Below are positions 56,069 through 64,000 of a DNA stretch of 64,000 nt, in pieces. The notes under the pieces are model-generated. The model did no database searches, was not told the DNA's origin, and saw only the letters and a program-made list of their open reading frames with translations. Within the stretch, counting starts at the first letter, position 1. The number at the start of each line of letters is the position of its first letter. The DNA comes from Legionella cincinnatiensis. GTDB lineage: Bacteria; Pseudomonadota; Gammaproteobacteria; Legionellales; Legionellaceae. Location of the stretch: NCBI RefSeq assembly GCF_900452415.1, contig NZ_UGNX01000001.1:3286001-3350000 (forward strand), read 5' to 3'. Made by a program: the position numbers and the translations under genes.

Positions 56069-56494
56069 TTATTGAAAATCAAACCTTTGATCTACGCTCG
56101 CAAAAACGGTCCCTTTAGGTCCTGCTACTTCACCACCACTTTCACCAAACATTGTAGAACTAACTACTCCTAAGAAAGAAGGAAGGAACAATAACACAGC
56201 AGAAATAAATACCAAAGCTATTGGTGTTCCAATCGGAATTTGGGTTGGGTTATCTTTGTGTTGTTTAAATTTCATAATAGCACTGATAGAGAAACCTAAC
56301 CCAGCTATATACGAACCAGCAGTAATTAATTTAGCCAGCTGTTCAAATGAATTTGTAATTTGTGAAGCCATTTGACCTAAAGTAAAGATATTTTCTGCAA
56401 CTGCATTTTTGCTAACACAAATTAATAAACCTAAACAAGCAATACTGCATAGCCGAAACCAATTAGTTGGCTTTCCTACAACTTTATTATTCAC
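56069..56494 (-). CDS. IcmD/DotP-like inner-membrane protein (Dot/Icm family)
   Basis: A 141-residue protein with a signal-like N-terminus (LCSIACLGLLICVSKNAVA), and two membrane segments around AGSYIAGLGFSISAIMKFKQHKDNPTQIPIGTPIALVFI in part (KFKQHKDNPTQIPIGTPIAL). That charged-proline loop is a hallmark of IcmD/DotP of the Dot/Icm type IVB system by memory. It stands alone here, not in an icm cluster, so it may be a paralogue. Start is GTG with GGAG 7 nt upstream. Confidence 0.7.
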   Translation of the reverse strand: MNNKVVGKPTNWFRLCSIACLGLLICVSKNAVAENIFTLGQMASQITNSFEQLAKLITAGSYIAGLGFSISAIMKFKQHKDNPTQIPIGTPIALVFISAVLLFLPSFLGVVSSTMFGESGGEVAGPKGTVFASVDQRFDFQ

Positions 56495-57057
56495 CTGTAC
56501 TCTCCAATTTAAAATTAATTAAAATCGTAATTGCTGCCACGGCTACCCATTTAAAATTTCAATAGTACTCGTAATAGAGATGTGACAATCATTGACACGA
56601 AAAGGGTTCTCTACACAAAAAATCACAAAGCCATTTCTAGATCTTCAGTGCTAAATTCAGTGACTTCAGTTGTCCTTTTGACACAACTTTTGAATAATAA
56701 TCTCACCTAAGGTGGCTTAGTGAGTTCATTGTCATGTATTGATTCATCTCATTTTTTACCTCATCTGAGGTAAAATAGTCGAATAACCTCTTGGAACAGC
56801 TTGAAAAGCTGATAATCTACCCTTTTTATAAGGTGTTTTCAACTCCAGAGTGGATGCAAGGTTTTGACAATACATCATCTGGATAATCTTTTAGCTCTTT
56901 TAAGTTTTCCAGGAGAACCTCCTCCTGCTAGGCCCGACAAGTTTTATCTTTTTTAATCCAGATATTTTTCGAGATCTTATAAATCATTTTCATCAAAACG
57001 TTTGACAAAAAAAAATAAAGACAATAGGTTATGTTTTATTTGAATGAGGAAAAGGAC
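56495..57057. other. Gene-free region
   Basis: No clear gene. It contains the palindrome at 56754-56775 and, near the right end, the ribosome binding site of the next gene (GAGGA at about 57046). Confidence 0.5.
56754..56775. promoter_or_regulatory. 22-bp perfect palindrome
   Basis: TTTTACCTCA-TC-TGAGGTAAAA is symmetric. No T run follows, so an operator or RNA hairpin is more likely than a terminator. Regulator unknown. Confidence 0.4.
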
Positions 57058-59100
57058 ATGCCAAATTCTAATTTAGACCAACCATTGCCATCTCTCCCAT
57101 CAGGCCTGATCAGCCCCATTCCTAATCATCATTCAGGCAGCACTTTTAATTTTGATTATTTATTAAATAATGGAAAAATTTACCTGCGGACACGAACACT
57201 TGAAGATCCCAAAGCTTTAGTTCGAGGCGATCTTGTTTCAATCAAGGATGATCTCGATGCTCTGGAATGGAAACTTTTTGATGATATAGGGATACCCTAT
57301 AACAAAAATATGGAATCGCTTCTTGCTCCTGAGGAGCAGATTGTTGAGATTGGTGTTGCAAGCGATATCGTGGTGGCGGTTTCGAATTTAGATCGTGTGT
57401 ACCTTTACAAACCAACCGAAAACAATAGACCTCTTCACTGGGAGCATATATTAGGCGCTCCCGATTTTATAAGTAGCGACAAGCTTTTTCTTCCTCACGA
57501 TCGGCGAGCTTGGGCTTTTAGCTGCAGTGTACGTACTAAACCCGAAATACGAAGAACTGACTTTATCCACCCAAATGAAATCGTTTCCTTCTTTAGCGAT
57601 GCAAACGGAATCCATTTTGATTTTGGATTTACACCAACCCTTTACGTGTTGGATAAGGATGGACTAAAAATAGTCTATTGGGATACAGGCTTACCGGCCA
57701 GTTTTTCAAGAGGATTTCTTGTCCCCCAGGGTACTCAAGGTCAGTCTATCAGTGCAGCTGGCTCCACTGTTTTTCTTTCTGCCATAGACGCAGAAGGAAA
57801 ACTGCATTTTTTTACCCGGATGATTGACTATGAAATTAATGGCGCTTGTCCAGGGCTGAAAGTAAGTTATACGGATATTCCTGTTGTTGAGCCTCCCGAT
57901 GGTCCAGAGGGAAGTTTTTTTCTTGGACATGGCATTCGGAAATTGCCCTTGCAAGGATGGGTGGAACACTCAGTAGATGAGATACTCCCTAATCTTACCC
58001 ATAATGTGTGTATTCGCTTGACAGGACAGGGCGATGAGGCACGGGAACTAAGAATTCAAGGTAAAGATCCCAAATTAGGATGGGGTTATTATTTTAAAAA
58101 TATCTCTGAAACAAGCTGGACATTTCATCCTGAACCAGCGGCTGCACCAGCTAACCTTGCAGAAAACACAATAATTCCTTTTAATCCGGCCTGTCCTAAA
58201 ACGTCAAAATTATCTTACACGGGCAAATTGTATTACAGAAAATTACCACATATCCTAAGGATAGAGGACACATCAGACATTACAATAGAACTTAAAGATT
58301 TTCATCCTTTTCTAACTGATGCCGATCCTTTTTCTTTGGTTATTCATCACCCTAATGAGCCTTCTCAACATTTGAAAATTCACGCCGTGGATGCCTGGGG
58401 TTTACATTATCACCATCACCACGATGAAGAGTTAGTCGGAACAGTGGATGGCGAACCTAAAGCTCTTATAGGAACACTCATTCTAACCCCTGAACAAATA
58501 GAACTTACTCGAGATAACAAATCCAGCATCGGAGCTTATTTGAAAAATCATTTTTTAGATTATCAAGGAAAGACCAAAGCCATACCTATTATTGCAGATA
58601 ATAGTATGGCTATTTTAAAATTTGGCCCTGCCAAATGCTGCTTTAAACGATCATTGTCTGAAGAGGAAATCTCCGGTTCTTTCTATATGAGAAAAGCGAT
58701 GGCTCCGGAACTGGCAATTACCTCAGGTAGTCTCCAAGAATACACTCGTCTTCTTGATAAAAATAAAGAGTGCTTACACGACATAAAATCAATTTTTTCA
58801 GAGCGCCAAAAAGAAGACCGCCGGTATGCACTACTCAATATTAACATGAGTTTTATTCGTCCACTTGCTGCAGGAGTGTTCAAAACGATTATAAAACCAG
58901 AAGATCCCACCTATGAACAAGCGATAGAGGATCTTGGATTACTCTTAAACGCGCATAGAAAAGCTACTGCCTATTCAGGACTAGGAAGAACGCAAGCTCC
59001 CGGTTATGAGCAAGCTGTTGCTATTTTAAACGAACGCATAAAACAACTACACGAAATAATAAGCCATGCAGAACATAGACCAGCAAGAGCTTTATGTTAA
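57058..59100 (+). CDS. Large soluble protein of unknown function
   Basis: A 680-residue protein without signal peptide or membrane segment. The first half is rich in beta-type short motifs (VASDIVVAVSNLDRVYLY, TPTLYVLDKDGLKIVYWDTGLP in part), suggesting a propeller-like fold; the second half has HYHHHHDEE (possible metal site) and a helical C-terminus ending ARALC. I do not recognise a family. ATG 57058 is preferred over 57031 because GAGGA lies 7 nt before it. A cytosolic or translocated (effector) protein are both possible. Confidence 0.55.
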   Translation: MPNSNLDQPLPSLPSGLISPIPNHHSGSTFNFDYLLNNGKIYLRTRTLEDPKALVRGDLVSIKDDLDALEWKLFDDIGIPYNKNMESLLAPEEQIVEIGVASDIVVAVSNLDRVYLYKPTENNRPLHWEHILGAPDFISSDKLFLPHDRRAWAFSCSVRTKPEIRRTDFIHPNEIVSFFSDANGIHFDFGFTPTLYVLDKDGLKIVYWDTGLPASFSRGFLVPQGTQGQSISAAGSTVFLSAIDAEGKLHFFTRMIDYEINGACPGLKVSYTDIPVVEPPDGPEGSFFLGHGIRKLPLQGWVEHSVDEILPNLTHNVCIRLTGQGDEARELRIQGKDPKLGWGYYFKNISETSWTFHPEPAAAPANLAENTIIPFNPACPKTSKLSYTGKLYYRKLPHILRIEDTSDITIELKDFHPFLTDADPFSLVIHHPNEPSQHLKIHAVDAWGLHYHHHHDEELVGTVDGEPKALIGTLILTPEQIELTRDNKSSIGAYLKNHFLDYQGKTKAIPIIADNSMAILKFGPAKCCFKRSLSEEEISGSFYMRKAMAPELAITSGSLQEYTRLLDKNKECLHDIKSIFSERQKEDRRYALLNINMSFIRPLAAGVFKTIIKPEDPTYEQAIEDLGLLLNAHRKATAYSGLGRTQAPGYEQAVAILNERIKQLHEIISHAEHRPARALC

Positions 59101-59243
59101 GAGGTATAATTGGCTTCCTGCCTCAGCGTGCCTAGCCTGGCCGCTGGCAGGAATATATTTTATCAATTGACTTTAATTCTCACCCACTTCTAATCCAGGG
59201 CTCATTACCCAATAGATTGATAGCCTAAGTAGAATCATTAAAC

Positions 59244-59350
59244 ACAAAATTGCTGCTATAGAAGTAATTTTTAAATTTTTTTAAGCAATTTAAATACATT
59301 AACTCCTAAATCATCATTATTTACCGCCACAGAAGTAAATTTATTGTATT
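59244..59350 (+). repeat. Flanking repeat, copy 1 (upstream of hipBST)
   Basis: About 107 bp aligning with 60905-61012: both contain an 18-bp palindrome, TTTTTAAATTTT, TTAAATACAT, a second palindrome 71 bp later and ATTATTGTATT (TTATTGTATT here). Identity is partial, about three quarters by eye. Confidence 0.75.
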
Positions 59351-59392
59351 TATGCTATAACATACCTCTAGAAAACTTTCATTTCATCATTT

Positions 59393-59410
59393 TTACTGCT
59401 ATAAAAGTAA
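59393..59410. promoter_or_regulatory. HipB operator candidate at the hipBST promoter
   Basis: TTACTGCTATAAAAGTAA, third member of an 18-bp palindrome family (others at 59250-59267, 59321-59338, 60912-60929 and 60983-61000). It lies 24 bp before the hipB start and overlaps the expected promoter. HipB proteins bind palindromes of this size at their own promoter. Confidence 0.65.
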
Positions 59411-59434
59411 TAAACCTTTAATTTATAGTGCACT

Positions 59435-59662
59435 ATGATCCCTAATGAGATTGCAAAGATAGTCCATTATTGCCGCAAACAAAGCGGATTATCACAGCAA
59501 GAACTAGCCAGATTAGCTGGTGTAGGTAAAACCGTTATATTTGATATTGAAAAAGGTAAAGAAACAGTGCAGTTAAATACATTGTTAAAAGTACTCGATA
59601 TTTTGAATATTCGAATGAAATTTGAAACACCTTTTTCACAAACAACGGATGATAATTCATGA
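59435..59662 (+). CDS. hipB: HipB-type antitoxin and repressor
   Basis: A 75-residue Xre-family helix-turn-helix protein: QSGLSQQELARLAGVGKTVIFDIEKGKETVQLNTLLKVL in part (SQQELARLAGVGKTVIFDIE). It should bind the upstream palindromes and repress the operon. Its stop overlaps the next start (ATGA). Confidence 0.92.
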   Translation: MIPNEIAKIVHYCRKQSGLSQQELARLAGVGKTVIFDIEKGKETVQLNTLLKVLDILNIRMKFETPFSQTTDDNS

Positions 59663-59967
59663 GAAAAGCAAGCGTATTGGTTAATGGAACTAAAGCTGGG
59701 ATATTAGAAGAATTAAAAGATGGAAAATATCAATTTATTTACTTTGATGATTATCAGGGAGCACCAGTTTCTCTTACAATGCCATTAACAAATAAGGTGT
59801 ACGACTTCAATATATTTCCTCCATTTTTTGAGGGCCTATTACCAGAAGGTATTATGCTTGAAGCGCTATTACGAAAATATAAAATTGATAGGAATGATTA
59901 CTTTGGTCAATTGATGATAGTTGGACACGACGTTGTGGGTGCAGTTACTATTGAGGAACTAAGATGA
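59659..59967 (+). CDS. hipS: HipS-type protein (HipA N-terminal domain as a separate gene)
   Basis: A 102-residue protein with the HipA N-terminal subdomain: FIYFDDYQGAPVSLTMP and PPFFEGLLPEG, both hallmarks. In HipBST systems this piece is separate and acts as the antitoxin to the HipT kinase. It overlaps hipB and hipT by 4 bp on each side. Confidence 0.92.
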   Translation: MRKASVLVNGTKAGILEELKDGKYQFIYFDDYQGAPVSLTMPLTNKVYDFNIFPPFFEGLLPEGIMLEALLRKYKIDRNDYFGQLMIVGHDVVGAVTIEELR

Positions 59968-60902
59968 AATACTGCCCTATTACCTATGAAATCATAAATG
60001 ACCAAGAAAGCTACTCACAACGTGGGTTACGATTGCTTTCACCTCAATTAAAAATACTTAGTCCCTTAGAATTAAGTGCTGATGAGCAAAGACAAGAAGC
60101 ACTCGACCGTGTAGGAAAAATGTCGATTCAAGGTGTTCAAAAGAAATTAAGCGCACAATTAAAAGTTAAAGCCGGATGTTTTGAAATCGTTGATCAAAAT
60201 GGTCATTATATTTTAAAACCACAAAGTGACAATTTCCCTGAGTTGCCAGAAAATGAAGCCATTACTATGTCATTAGCAAAAACTATTGGCCTCGAAGTCC
60301 CTGTCCATGGCTTAGTGTATTCTAAAGACAACAGTATGACGTATTTCATTAAACGATTTGACCGAATAGGGCATAATAAAAAATTAGCAGTAGAGGATTT
60401 TGCACAGCTATCAGGCGAAGATCGCCATACAAAATATCAGAGTTCCATGGAAAAAGTAATTACTGTCATAGGAAAATTTTGTACATTCCCCAAAATTGAA
60501 TTCGTTAAATTATTTAAGTTGACACTATTCAACTTCCTAATCGGCAATGAAGACATGCATTTAAAAAATTTTTCCCTAATTACAAAGGATAAAAAAATTT
60601 CTCTATCACCTGCATATGATTTACTTAACTCAACCATCGCTTTAAAAAATGCCAAAGAAGAAATGGCTTTGCCTTTAAGAGGCAGAAAAAATAATTTAAC
60701 GAAACGTGATTTTTTTCAATATTTGGCCGTTGAACAACTCTCATTAAACCAGAAGGTTATTGCTGGAATAATACAAGAATTCCAGCAAGTAATACCCAGA
60801 TGGCGTCAACTGATTGGTTACAGCTATTTATCTCAACAAATGCAAGAAAAATATCTTCAATTGTTAGATGAACGATGTGATCGATTAGATTTTTTTAATT
60901 AA
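59964..60902 (+). CDS. hipT: HipT-type serine/threonine kinase toxin
   Basis: A 312-residue kinase with the HipA C-terminal fold. The Ser-rich activation or P-loop element reads KMSIQGVQKKLSAQL (autophosphorylation site candidate), followed by YILKPQS with the ATP-binding Lys, the catalytic loop NFLIGNEDMHLKNFSL and the metal-binding SPAYDLLNS. All key residues are intact. Family knowledge: HipT of L. pneumophila and E. coli O127 form a tripartite toxin-antitoxin module, with tRNA synthetases as known kinase targets. Confidence 0.92.
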   Translation: MKYCPITYEIINDQESYSQRGLRLLSPQLKILSPLELSADEQRQEALDRVGKMSIQGVQKKLSAQLKVKAGCFEIVDQNGHYILKPQSDNFPELPENEAITMSLAKTIGLEVPVHGLVYSKDNSMTYFIKRFDRIGHNKKLAVEDFAQLSGEDRHTKYQSSMEKVITVIGKFCTFPKIEFVKLFKLTLFNFLIGNEDMHLKNFSLITKDKKISLSPAYDLLNSTIALKNAKEEMALPLRGRKNNLTKRDFFQYLAVEQLSLNQKVIAGIIQEFQQVIPRWRQLIGYSYLSQQMQEKYLQLLDERCDRLDFFN

Positions 60903-60904
60903 AT

Positions 60905-61012
60905 CATAAAATTACTGCCATGACAGTAATTTTTTAAATTTTCAAGTATTTTAAATACATAGCCTTAAAAAATCACCATTAATTACTGCTATAACAGTAA
61001 AATTATTGTATT
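60905..61012 (+). repeat. Flanking repeat, copy 2 (downstream of hipBST)
   Basis: Degenerate copy of 59244-59350 with palindromes TTACTGCCATGACAGTAA and TTACTGCTATAACAGTAA 71 bp apart. It starts 2 bp after the hipT stop. Confidence 0.75.
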
Positions 61013-61093
61013 CAGTGATACTTGCAAGCTTTTGGGCGATGTGGGCTTTAGTTTTTCTAATCGATTTAGTATGGATAATACTATGCTTTTTTC

Positions 61094-61498
61094 TTACCAA
61101 AACCAGGTTTTTTGTAAGGGTTTCAGAGATAAAATGACAATTATAATCAAATACACCCATAATGGTACTTGATCAAATATTGGAAAAATGAGTTCCATAA
61201 TACAAGAAAAAAAGAACATCCCAAGAAAGAGTAATACCTGCAAAGCTGGAGTATTAGTCTTCACACAAGAATGGAATTTAGATTTCAATGTATCTCCTGG
61301 TCGCGATACCAAATGAATAATTAATGGAAAAATACCAATAATTAACAATAATAAATAGAACCACCAGTCAATACCTCTTAAAGGAGGATAAATGGAGAAT
61401 ATTAATAATCCCACCACAAAATAAACTATCATAACTAATACATAGTCAATTAAATCAAAACGGTGCAATTTTTTGGAAAGATATGTTTCAGCAGACAT
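61094..61498 (-). CDS. Small four-segment membrane protein
   Basis: A 134-residue protein with hydrophobic segments at about 16-36, 48-66, 84-103 and 108-128. Not recognised. ATG 61498 is preferred over 61516 because AAGGA lies 6 nt upstream. It lies upstream of no clear partner; the next gene on the same strand ends 87 bp away. Confidence 0.6.
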   Translation of the reverse strand: MSAETYLSKKLHRFDLIDYVLVMIVYFVVGLLIFSIYPPLRGIDWWFYLLLLIIGIFPLIIHLVSRPGDTLKSKFHSCVKTNTPALQVLLFLGMFFFSCIMELIFPIFDQVPLWVYLIIIVILSLKPLQKTWFW

Positions 61499-61585
61499 GG
61501 TCAATCCTTTTTTCATAGGTACTTTAATTATAGAATAAAATCTCCTCTTCTTTTTTTATAAAGAAAAGGAGATTCTTGATAGAAC

Positions 61586-64000
61586 CTATACAATAAAATT
61601 ATCCCATTTCCCATAGGAAGCTTTTATTTTTCCTCGTGGAATAGTTAAGAAAAAAAGTAAAAGACCGCAACATATACTTGAAATTATTTGTATCAGACTG
61701 GCATGGTAAATAAACGGTATGAATGGTATGAACGGTATGATTAGAAGAACTACAGCAAAAAGCCAATTGATATATCTAATTGCACGCGCTACTTCTGCAA
61801 AAGAAATAATCGTTACAGTAATAATTAACGCCCCCAATAAATGAGTCATGTTTGCCATTCCCCCAGTAGCCTTTAAGAGCAAAGGTGAAAACATTAACCA
61901 TAGTCCGATTAACAAACACAAGAGCAAGTTCCAAGGTAATGTAATTCCTTTACCCCACATTACCTTAAGGATTTTGATGGGTGATTGTTCAAAATCATCT
62001 AAAGATTCATCCCTCCCCTTTCTATATTTTTCATCAGTATCCCCAACAAAAAGAATAAGTAGTAATGGCCTTCCATTTTGCCAGCGTCGCCATAGAAACA
62101 TCAATGTTGCGATAATTTCGTCCACAGAGTACGCCATTTGTATGACCATAGCCATTGCAGCGATTAAACAAAGAGTACAATAGGTATTTAAAAAAATGGG
62201 CTGAATAATAATAAAAGCAATGGAAACAGCACCCAAAGGAATAATCATTAAACCAAATAACAAGACAAGCCAGGGCATGGTACGCCAACGATTCGTGCCC
62301 CCTATAATTCCAGTAAGAATTTCGAAGAGATAAACTACTGCTCCAAGTCCTGCATCAGATATAGGCCATTTTTTAGAAACATAGGAAGTAATAATTTCTT
62401 CAGTACCATTTTGGGGATTTTGTGGCTTTCCAATAAAGAAAGGATCCCAGACATAATCAATATGGCCTAGTTGATAAGCCGCCATGTAGCGTGAAATATA
62501 AAAACCAATAAAAGCAAGCATAATAATTGGGATACGTTGTACCCAACTTGATGGTGAAAAATCCCATCCAGGAGGAATAATAGGTCCAGTTAATGCAGCA
62601 TTAGGAGAAATACCTATATTGGGACGTATTAATACTGAAAACCCAATAATTAATGCTCCAATCAAAGTATCATTTAAATAAGCTGCAGCAGTAGGTGCCC
62701 AAAAAATTAATGGAGCGAAGATAAGCCACACCCCAAGGATTGCTAAAACCCATCTCAGTGGAGCCAACCTCCAGGACAAACATAAAAGAGAACCACCCGC
62801 TAAAAGAAAACCAGTAAGCATGTCGCTAATAATTAAAGAATTTGAGTGATATCCTAAAATAAATGGCGCAGTAATCAGCCAAAAAGCAAGGGCAAGATTT
62901 AAAAAATGTCCCCACAGATTTTGTTGATGGGCTTTACGAAATTCAAATTCATAACGTTCACGAATTATTTCAGGATTTTTTTCTTCAAGCGCCTGCATCC
63001 AGTCTGGCAGTGTAATTCCATTATTTTTGTACCAATTTTTAGGATCTTTTTTTAATTCATTTATTATTTTAGGTACTGTTTTTTCTATATGATGGCTTGG
63101 TCGCCAGTGAAGTTTTTCTCTCGCTTTAGTAATATCTAATTCATAATGATCAGAACCTAAATCAATCATAAAAGGGCGAATAAATGGTTTTTCTCCTTGA
63201 TCAAAATCATCAGGAATAATAGGCTCAGACTTTTCTTCCATCCAGGATGCAACTTTGGCAACTGGACGAGGGATATTGAATAACTCCATTTTTTCATCAT
63301 GCAGAAGCTCAGTAATCATTTCTTGTAAGTGTTTATAACTTACTGTTTCTGCCTCTCCTGCAAGAATAATTTCTTCTTCAGCTAATTCCTGGCGATAATG
63401 AACTGCTTTAACAAAGAGGCGAACTAAATCGTCTTGGTGAATAAAAGACTGACCCGCTTTAGGATCCCCTGCATATAAATTACTTTTAAGCTTTCGCTCA
63501 TAAGTGCGAGAAATCTGATGTGCAAGTGTGGGAATACATGTCTTATCATCATAAAGACCTGCGAGTCTTAAAATTAAATAAGGAATTTTTCCATGGTATT
63601 TCTGAATGATTTTTTCAGTTTTTTCTTTTGATTTAGGATAAATCCATTTAGGTGCCAAAGGGGTTTCTTCATTAATCTTTTCACCAGGTGTACCGGCTTT
63701 ATGCACCAGCATAGTACCTGAAAAGATAAAACGTTCTACTGTAAATTCTTGCAACGCATTTAATAAATTTTTAGTGCCTTGTTCATTTACTTTTTCATAA
63801 AGTGGCGATTCTTCCCCACTAAAATCAAAATATGCAGCCAAATGAATCACTGCCGCAATTTTACTACCGTATCTCTTTTTAAATAGATTAAATGATTGTG
63901 ATACTGAGGAATCTGATGTGATGTCAAATGGAATATCGCAATCAGTCCCTTCTTTATCAAATCCAATAACTTGATATTTTTCTTGCAATGCGTCTGTAAT
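61586..64000 (-). CDS. NAD-dependent epimerase fused to a membrane domain (5' end outside window)
   Basis: At least 804 residues; the frame stays open to the right edge, so the true N-terminus with the GxxGxxG motif is missing. The N-terminal 330 residues are an extended short-chain dehydrogenase/epimerase: HLAAYFDFSG, a YPKSK active-site motif (YxxxK), and LRLAGLYDD. The C-terminal half has about 12 membrane segments, including SPW-like repeats (WLITAPFILGY, WLIFAPLIFW, WLMFSPLLLK) and a NTYCTLC motif (CxxC) as in vitamin K epoxide reductase-like domains. Not a standard enzyme; function unknown. Confidence 0.75.
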   Translation of the reverse strand: MTDALQEKYQVIGFDKEGTDCDIPFDITSDSSVSQSFNLFKKRYGSKIAAVIHLAAYFDFSGEESPLYEKVNEQGTKNLLNALQEFTVERFIFSGTMLVHKAGTPGEKINEETPLAPKWIYPKSKEKTEKIIQKYHGKIPYLILRLAGLYDDKTCIPTLAHQISRTYERKLKSNLYAGDPKAGQSFIHQDDLVRLFVKAVHYRQELAEEEIILAGEAETVSYKHLQEMITELLHDEKMELFNIPRPVAKVASWMEEKSEPIIPDDFDQGEKPFIRPFMIDLGSDHYELDITKAREKLHWRPSHHIEKTVPKIINELKKDPKNWYKNNGITLPDWMQALEEKNPEIIRERYEFEFRKAHQQNLWGHFLNLALAFWLITAPFILGYHSNSLIISDMLTGFLLAGGSLLCLSWRLAPLRWVLAILGVWLIFAPLIFWAPTAAAYLNDTLIGALIIGFSVLIRPNIGISPNAALTGPIIPPGWDFSPSSWVQRIPIIMLAFIGFYISRYMAAYQLGHIDYVWDPFFIGKPQNPQNGTEEIITSYVSKKWPISDAGLGAVVYLFEILTGIIGGTNRWRTMPWLVLLFGLMIIPLGAVSIAFIIIQPIFLNTYCTLCLIAAMAMVIQMAYSVDEIIATLMFLWRRWQNGRPLLLILFVGDTDEKYRKGRDESLDDFEQSPIKILKVMWGKGITLPWNLLLCLLIGLWLMFSPLLLKATGGMANMTHLLGALIITVTIISFAEVARAIRYINWLFAVVLLIIPFIPFIPFIYHASLIQIISSICCGLLLFFLTIPRGKIKASYGKWDNFIV

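Overview
The window looks like chromosome from a Legionella species, probably not L. pneumophila. Pointers are a dnaG-rpoD-tRNA(CAT) core block, an LbtU-type siderophore porin, an IcmD/DotP-like Dot/Icm protein, a hipBST operon and low-G+C core genes. Identifications are by reading motifs and by memory of families; no database search was run.

Left part (1-20330): after the end of dnaG, rpoD and the tRNA comes a two-part genomic island that uses the tRNA 3' end as attachment site. The 47-bp tRNA 3' end recurs at 9330-9376 and, decayed, at 20283-20328. Segment 1 (3338-9376) carries an IS6-family element that has cut a formylglycine-generating-enzyme-like gene, a DUF2254 membrane protein, NhaA, and an AbiE toxin-antitoxin pair with a clear operator. 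Segment 2 (9377-20328) carries a DUF2971 protein with a membrane partner, small secreted proteins, a Rap1a-like protein, a TraK-like protein beside an IncP-type oriT, a DUF927 ATPase, an AlpA-like regulator, a DUF4143 ATPase behind five 22-bp tandem repeats, and a tyrosine integrase. No relaxase is present, so segment 2 looks mobilisable rather than self-conjugative.

Middle (20398-26645): a secreted seven-repeat protein, a UhpC/GlpT-like transporter, a multi-spanning protein of unknown function, a relic of a second island (fragments of an alpA-like gene and an integrase), and lbtU behind Fur boxes.

Main discovery (about 25542-55676): a non-ribosomal siderophore locus whose gene order matches the ornibactin/malleobactin loci of Burkholderia: ECF sigma, MbtH, SyrP-like dioxygenase, FhuC, FhuB, FhuF, binding protein, NRPSs, acetyltransferase, exporter, ornithine N-hydroxylase. 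The NRPS modules read A-T / C-A-T-E-C-A-T / C-A-T-C-T. The codes I extract are DLTKIGHVGK (Asp) and DVWHISLIDK (Ser), plus two identical DLEAAGGISK codes at the positions that are N5-hydroxyornithine in ornibactin. The predicted chain is acyl-hydroxyOrn - D-(beta-hydroxy)Asp - Ser - acyl-hydroxyOrn - unknown terminal group. Departures from Burkholderia are an LbtU porin instead of a TonB receptor, an amidinotransferase where a formyltransferase gene is expected, a separate starter module, and an almost identical 1,656-bp A-T duplication. Fur-like boxes and ECF-type CGTC promoters fit iron control through the sigma factor.

Right part (55677-64000): an IcmD/DotP-like gene, a large unknown protein, a hipBST toxin-antitoxin operon between duplicated flanks with five 18-bp palindromes spaced 71-72 bp, a small membrane protein, and an epimerase/membrane fusion running off the right edge.
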